A stretch of DNA of 33,806 bases from Priapulus caudatus. Taxonomy: Eukaryota; Priapulida; Priapulimorpha; Priapulimorphida; Priapulidae. A program made the translations under genes and the position numbers. Numbering within the stretch: position 1 is the first letter of the stretch; each line of letters opens with the position of its first letter. Under the pieces are notes generated by a model. That model did no database searches. It was not told the origin of the DNA and saw only the letters and a list, made by a program, of their open reading frames with translations. Shown in pieces: positions 12,401 to 18,900 of this stretch. The DNA is taken from the NCBI RefSeq assembly GCF_000485595.1, contig NW_014579057.1, positions 11,066 to 44,871 of the forward strand. The letters are read 5' to 3'.

Positions 12401-15400
12401 GATAACGCTGGCATGGGTGTTTGGACAACGGACATGTCCCACAGTGTACCGGAGCAGTATGAGTTGGGCCAGGGGGAAAGAAGCTACACCCAACCTCACA
12501 CAACCTACCTACGACCGCAGTACGATCCCAGTCTCGGGGAGAGCTACAACTACCCCGGCAGAAGAGACGGCGTGCTACCGCAGTATGCGCAGGAATCGTG
12601 CGGCCAACCTGACAGATCGCACAGTGTGCCGCGTGACTCCGGTTTCATTGATGAGATCCTACCTGAGGACTCTTACAATCAGCGTGCCGCGTCAGTAGAT
12701 GGCGCTGGTTGGATGAGAGGAAGCGACAACGATTCTAACTCTACGCATTCACCCAGTGGCTCGTATCGTTATAGTGGACAGACACGGAACACTTCAGATG
12801 AGAGTGGCTTTAACACTCTTGTCTGAACATTAATCAAAAAGTACTTGGCTGACTTTTATGACGTTATGAAGAAACGTTCTATAATATGTATTACAGTAGA
12901 GAATGGACTATAGGAGTCAGTTGCCTGAACATTTCACAACAGCGCACGTCCTGTTGCATTAACACGAGAAATACGATACTACGTGATCACGTCGCGTTAT
13001 ATTAAAACACAAATTCCGGGTTCGTTAGGAAGTCTTTGATTTTATTTACGGATAATAAATAACAAGATTATATACGATATGAAACGTTGTGTCGTTCCTG
13101 TATCACAGGACATATAAGTCAAACGCGCTGATCTAACAAGTTCAAGTTTATTGTTTGTCTTAACAATACAAGGTTTGTGTTTATTGTTAGTTTGTAATTA
13201 CATCATAAAGCACCGTAGTCTATGTACATTAAAGAATAATTGAAGTCAAATTTTCTAACTTCTGTAACGTTTTTATACATAGAAATACATTCAATAACGT
13301 ATTCCATTTCAAATCCGGCGCCCAATTAGTAATAAACACCTGAATAGTAATCTAGGTCATGTGACGTCACGGCTCCAAGTTGAGCGACGCCACGCTAACG
13401 CAAGTTGAGTGTTGTGTATAAGTTGGAAACAGAAAGCGATAATTTCAATGATTCTAGTGATTACTCAGATGATGATGATATTTATAGTGATTTACCAGTT
13501 GAATATAGGCTTGAGCCTGAATATACACAAGAAGAAATTGAGGAGAATCGTCTGAAAAATCAACGCGAAGAGTCGGCACAAACTTCTCAAGAATCAGAAC
13601 AGTCACAACATGGGGGAATGGAAGCTTCGGTACCCGATAGGACTGTAGACAAATACTGGTGTTCTTGTGGTGTTTGTGAATTAATGAGTACGGCACCTGA
13701 ATGTATATGCTGCCATGAGAATGAGAAGACCAGGGTTATTGTAGACCAGTTTGACGCTAGACCAGGTGAGTCATGCGAGTACACTGATCACCGGGCTTAT
13801 CACGCTCGGTCAGAATCACATGTATCTACGCAAGTCATGTACATATATACCGTGAATGCATTATCCACACAGGTAATATGTATGTACATGAATATAAGTA
13901 CATTTACAGGCTACATGTTTGTGTCTTGACATGATAAATAAGAATAAGAAATAACAAAAAACATCGAATATTTAACCACCGCACGCACTATGTTTACATG
14001 ATGGTGTCGCTCAACTTGGGGCCGTGACGTCACATAACCTAGATTACTATTCAAGTGTTTATTACTAATTGGATTGATTAATTGGCGCCGGATTTGAAAT
14101 GGAATACGTTATTGACAGTATTTCTATGTATAAAAACGTTACAGAAGTTAGAAAATTTGACTTCAATTGTCCTTTAAAATAAACTGGGCTGATATATAGA
14201 TGTCGTACTTCTACGCTTCTCTATTAGGACAGGATGTTATTAGGGCGTTGTATATTACATTGCATGAAAGCTACTTGATGAGTGTGGGAGGCCGTCGATG
14301 GACAATCTTATAGAAAGATACTGAGGGATAGTGCAACGGTGAACAATTTGCAGAGGCTTACTGTTGTATGCCTTCTATAGGTGGCATAAAACAGTAAGCC
14401 TCCTCAAATTGTTCACCAGTGCTGCACTATTTGGTTTCTAGAAAAGGCCTTTTTTGGAAATGTTTAGATGAAATCCGGCACTAGAGTGCAATAGTTTGCA
14501 TTATGCACGCAAGTAGGATGTCTCGTGGACGTCTAGAGAGCGTTAGAAGTTAAATGGGTCAAGTGGCGTAGCCATGGTGACCGGTTGGCCATTTTTGTGT
14601 TTGAAACGTGATCGGACTACTTTGTAGAAATTCGCATCATAGAGCTGGCAAAAGTTTCGAGCGGAGCATAGAGCACGAATCTGTAGTTATTTAACATGAA
14701 TAAAGTGTATGTTGTGTATGCGACGTAACACTGCGAGCATTTTTCATTAATTTCTGTTCGATGCTTATTCAGGCCTGCTGCCTATGGACGCCTTCTACTG
14801 TTGTACAACACACTAAATAGGGCCATCGCGCGGTGAACTATGCATGAGGTGAATACGTTCACATGCGGATGTGTCATATAGCGCCCGCGCGCGGTGAAAT
14901 ACACGCGATAGCAGAACATACACGCGGTTAGCCGTCAGGAGTCAGTTATATAATAGACAAAAGCAGAGTAAATTTATATGCACAGTGTGCCTTCGCGCGG
15001 TGTAATACTAACGCGATCAGGAGCTAATAATACCTTATATATTATTAGCTCTTAACGATATGTACGAATACGTTTACATGCGGATATGCTATGTTGTCGC
15101 TTCACCCGCTTCACCCGATGCATGATGACTCATGAAAACCATGCTTATATCAACTATGGTTAGGGTTAGAGTTCTGTTTAGTGTTAGAGCTATGGTTAGT
15201 GTCAGAATTAGGCGTAGGTTTAGATTTAGGGTCAGAGTTAGGGTTAGCACGCACGTGCGTACGTGCATGTACACTCATGCACATATATACGCACATAGGC
15301 GAGCACACGCACATACATGTATACACGCGTGCACACACACAAACACGTGCACGCGCACACTCTTCCACACAGCGCGCACGCGTGTACGCGGACACAGGTT

Positions 15401-15912
15401 TCGTGTCGTTTTCTTGCTTTCGATTCGAAATGCGAAAATGTAGGAGCTGCGGCTTGTCACGCACCCCTAATAATTATTATCATATATTTATATAGAAGAG
15501 CCCGCGTGTGTAGGTATTCTAACTCTGCAGACTCAAGTGTGTAGAGGGCATATATATACACGATAAGGTCATCACGGGAATGGATTCGCGACAGCAACAG
15601 TTCAGGTGACAATACGACCATGCAACTGACGGCTACATTTTCTGCCTTTTTGATGATTTTCTGTTTAGTAAGTAATTCGAACCCTTCCTGAATAGCTTTT
15701 TTAAATTTGTGTGCACGCCTGAGTACGTATGTCCGTATGCGCGTGAGTGCGTACGTGCATGTGTGTGTGTGCGTGCGGGCATGGATATTTATCAGAAGGT
15801 AACCATGGCCATATTTCTGATGACAACGTTAATTGTGTGTGTAGAGGAATACTAGTTGCTCGTCGTTCTGGCAAGTAACCGAATAATGCATGTATTAGAG
15901 CTACGTGCCGTG

Positions 15913-15957
<45 letters not shown>

Positions 15958-18900
15958 NGGGCAAACGAATCAAAAACCAACCCAGCACCCCCCAATCGCC
16001 GCGGTTCGGCTCTCCTCGTTGTCTCTCTTCTTTCTCTTTCGCTCCTGCGGCTCTCCCGCTCGCTCTCTTCTCTCCTCGAACCACACTCTCTCTCTCTCTC
16101 ATCAAATCAGATTTGCTCTCGTCTCTCTCTCTCTCTGCTCTCATCTTCCTTCCAACGGGCTGAGTCTGCTCTCCCCTCTCTCCTCGACCTCGCAACTCAT
16201 CCACGTCGTTGTCTCTCTCTTCTTTGTCTTTGGTCTTTCCTCTCTCTTTCTCTCTCCCTCTCTCTCTCTCTATCTCTCTCTCTCTTTTTCTCTCTCCACC
16301 TCGTTAATCGCACTAGCGGCATCGCTCTCGTCTTGTCTCTCTCTAAATCGCTTCCGTCTATCAGAATTCTCGCTCTCTTACCCACCGTCGTGCTCTCAGA
16401 TCTCTCATCTTCTCGTCCTCTCTCTGAGTTTAGCATCAGAACACCTGCCGTCAGGTGAGCGCTGTCGCTCTGCGGCACTTGTTGTTTTTATTTGCGCGAT
16501 ATTCGCAAACCAAAATGGCGATCATTTCGGCATAGCGCCATCTCTCGTCAAGATTTCATTTCGGACTCGGATCTGAAACATTTATTTTCGCATCAAAACT
16601 TATGCATATATCAGTATATCATTATCAGGAGTGTATCAAAAATTTTGATACACTCCTGTCATTATCAAGAGTATAGAATGGGAGATATGCTATATAATGG
16701 GAGTTCTCCCATATATCAGTATATACTCTTGCTTTATATATCCCCCCTCCCTCTTCTATCACACAAAAGGTGAGCTACAGTGTCATTGACACTTTCATTT
16801 ACAGGTAGCTATATATGGAAAGAATTTCTGCACGTCTGCCAAGGAGGCCTTTTCGTTGTTAATGAGAAACATTGTCAGGTATGCTAAACGTTTCCTAAAT
16901 TCCCCCACATACATTAATTGGGTCTTGTGAGTCAGTTTCTTAGCTACTATATATTTTGTTTGTGGAATATATCTTTATCGTAATCATTTGTGTTCCAAAA
17001 TGACCTGGCCAAGCCAATTTCTTTGTCTTTCTCGACAGGTTTTAAAATAATTGCTGTTACAGGGTGGTGGTGTTAGACAACGTTACAGACTTTCTTCTGT
17101 TCCTCAGCAAACTCATGGTAGTTGGGGCTGTTGGTGAGTAACAAACAATCCAAGCAAATTTTCTAGAATTACAGCCAAGTTTCATATCGCATTTGAACCA
17201 GCTATTTATTGTATCCCCCAAACGAAGTTCGTGGGGATACTATGGGTTTGGCATCGTCGCGCCGCCGCAGAGATTTCCTTGTGAACGCTCTACCGGCTGC
17301 AGTTCTTCTCGGATCATCTTCAAATTTCGCATGACGGTGCGTTATCGTAAAGCGAAGACGCCAATCGTTTTTTGTGGGTGGAGTCATCGTTGCCATGGTA
17401 ACAACATTTTTTGTCGAAATATTCTAGAACCTGTAACTTCTGCACTTTTTACCCGATTGTCATGAAATTTATATTTGTATTAAAATTTATATTTAAATTT
17501 ATATNNNNNNNNNNAGATATAAGAATGGTGAACAAATAGAAGGCTGAAGAGGAGACAACCACGGGTTATTGAAACCAGAGTTAGTTTATGTGCGGAAAAT
17601 TCTAGTGATTCGAAACACTAATATTTAGAGAATTAGAGGCGGCACTAATCTCCTTTTTCTCTAGATAATCCCCGCACTTTGATGTATCGATCGAGTGCCT
17701 TGTGAAATACAAGAGAGGGAGCCAAGATACAAGATGCCTTTTGGTAAACGGGAAATGCTATCCCCCGGGCGTGGAGGGACAGTACCGTAACATGGCAGCA
17801 CTAGTGTTAGGGTTAGGGTTAGGATCAGGGTTAGGGTTAGGGTTAGGGTTAGGGTTAGGGTTAGGGTTAGGGTTAGGGCTAGGGTTAGGGTTAGGGTTTT
17901 TGCATCATGATATCTGTCCCCACACCATAGATTAATTTTTGTGGATGACACCCCTATATATAGAGATCCGATATATAGATATTTAGTGTTAGGGTTGGTT
18001 AGTGTTGGAGTCAGGGTTATGGTTACTGTTAAGTTTTGAAGTATACGTCAACTGTATCACGTTACCGTCCCTCCACGCCCGGGGGATAACAACTGCAACA
18101 CTCTTGGTAAAGGGCCAGACACACTAGGCGATTAAATCGGGCGATAAAATCGGGCGACTAAATCGCAGTGAAATCGCCTAGTGTGTCCACTCAATCGCCG
18201 CCGATTTAGTCGCCCGATTTCGTCGCCCGATTTCATCGCATAGATCAAAACGTTTTGATATTATCGGGCGATTTTGTCCCCCGATTTTGTCTCCCGATTT
18301 AATCGCCTAGTGTGTCCGGGCCGGCGATAAAATCGCCCGATTGTACAGTTCATCAGCCAATCAGAGTTGTTCAGTGATACTGACGTAATAGCGATGTTTC
18401 ATGTTTAGTATGTCATGTCATGTAATAGCGATGCACGCACGCACGCACACATGCGATGCACACGCACGCACACACTCATGCAAGCACGTGTACGTGCACA
18501 CGCACGCACGCACGCACGCATGCATGCACGTGTACGTGCACACGCACGCACGCACGTCTACGTGCACATGCATGCACGCACGCACGCACGTGTACCTGCA
18601 CACACACGCACGTACGCACGCACGCACACATGCACACACGTGTACCTGCACACGCACACACGCACGCACGCACGAACGTGTACCTGCACACGCACGCAGG
18701 CACGTACGCACGCACGCAGGTGAACGTGCACACGCACGCAGGCACGTACGCACGCACGCATGCACGCAGGTGAACGTGCACACGCACGCACGCACGGCAC
18801 GCACGCACGAACGCACGTGTACGTACGCACGCACGCACGCATGCAAGCACGCACGCACGCACGCACGCACGCACGTATACGTGCACACGCACACACGCAC

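Noticed and set aside
15905-16576. Ser/Leu-rich ORFs over the CT tract
   Set aside because: They result from the GT and CT microsatellites and cross an N. No splice or domain support.
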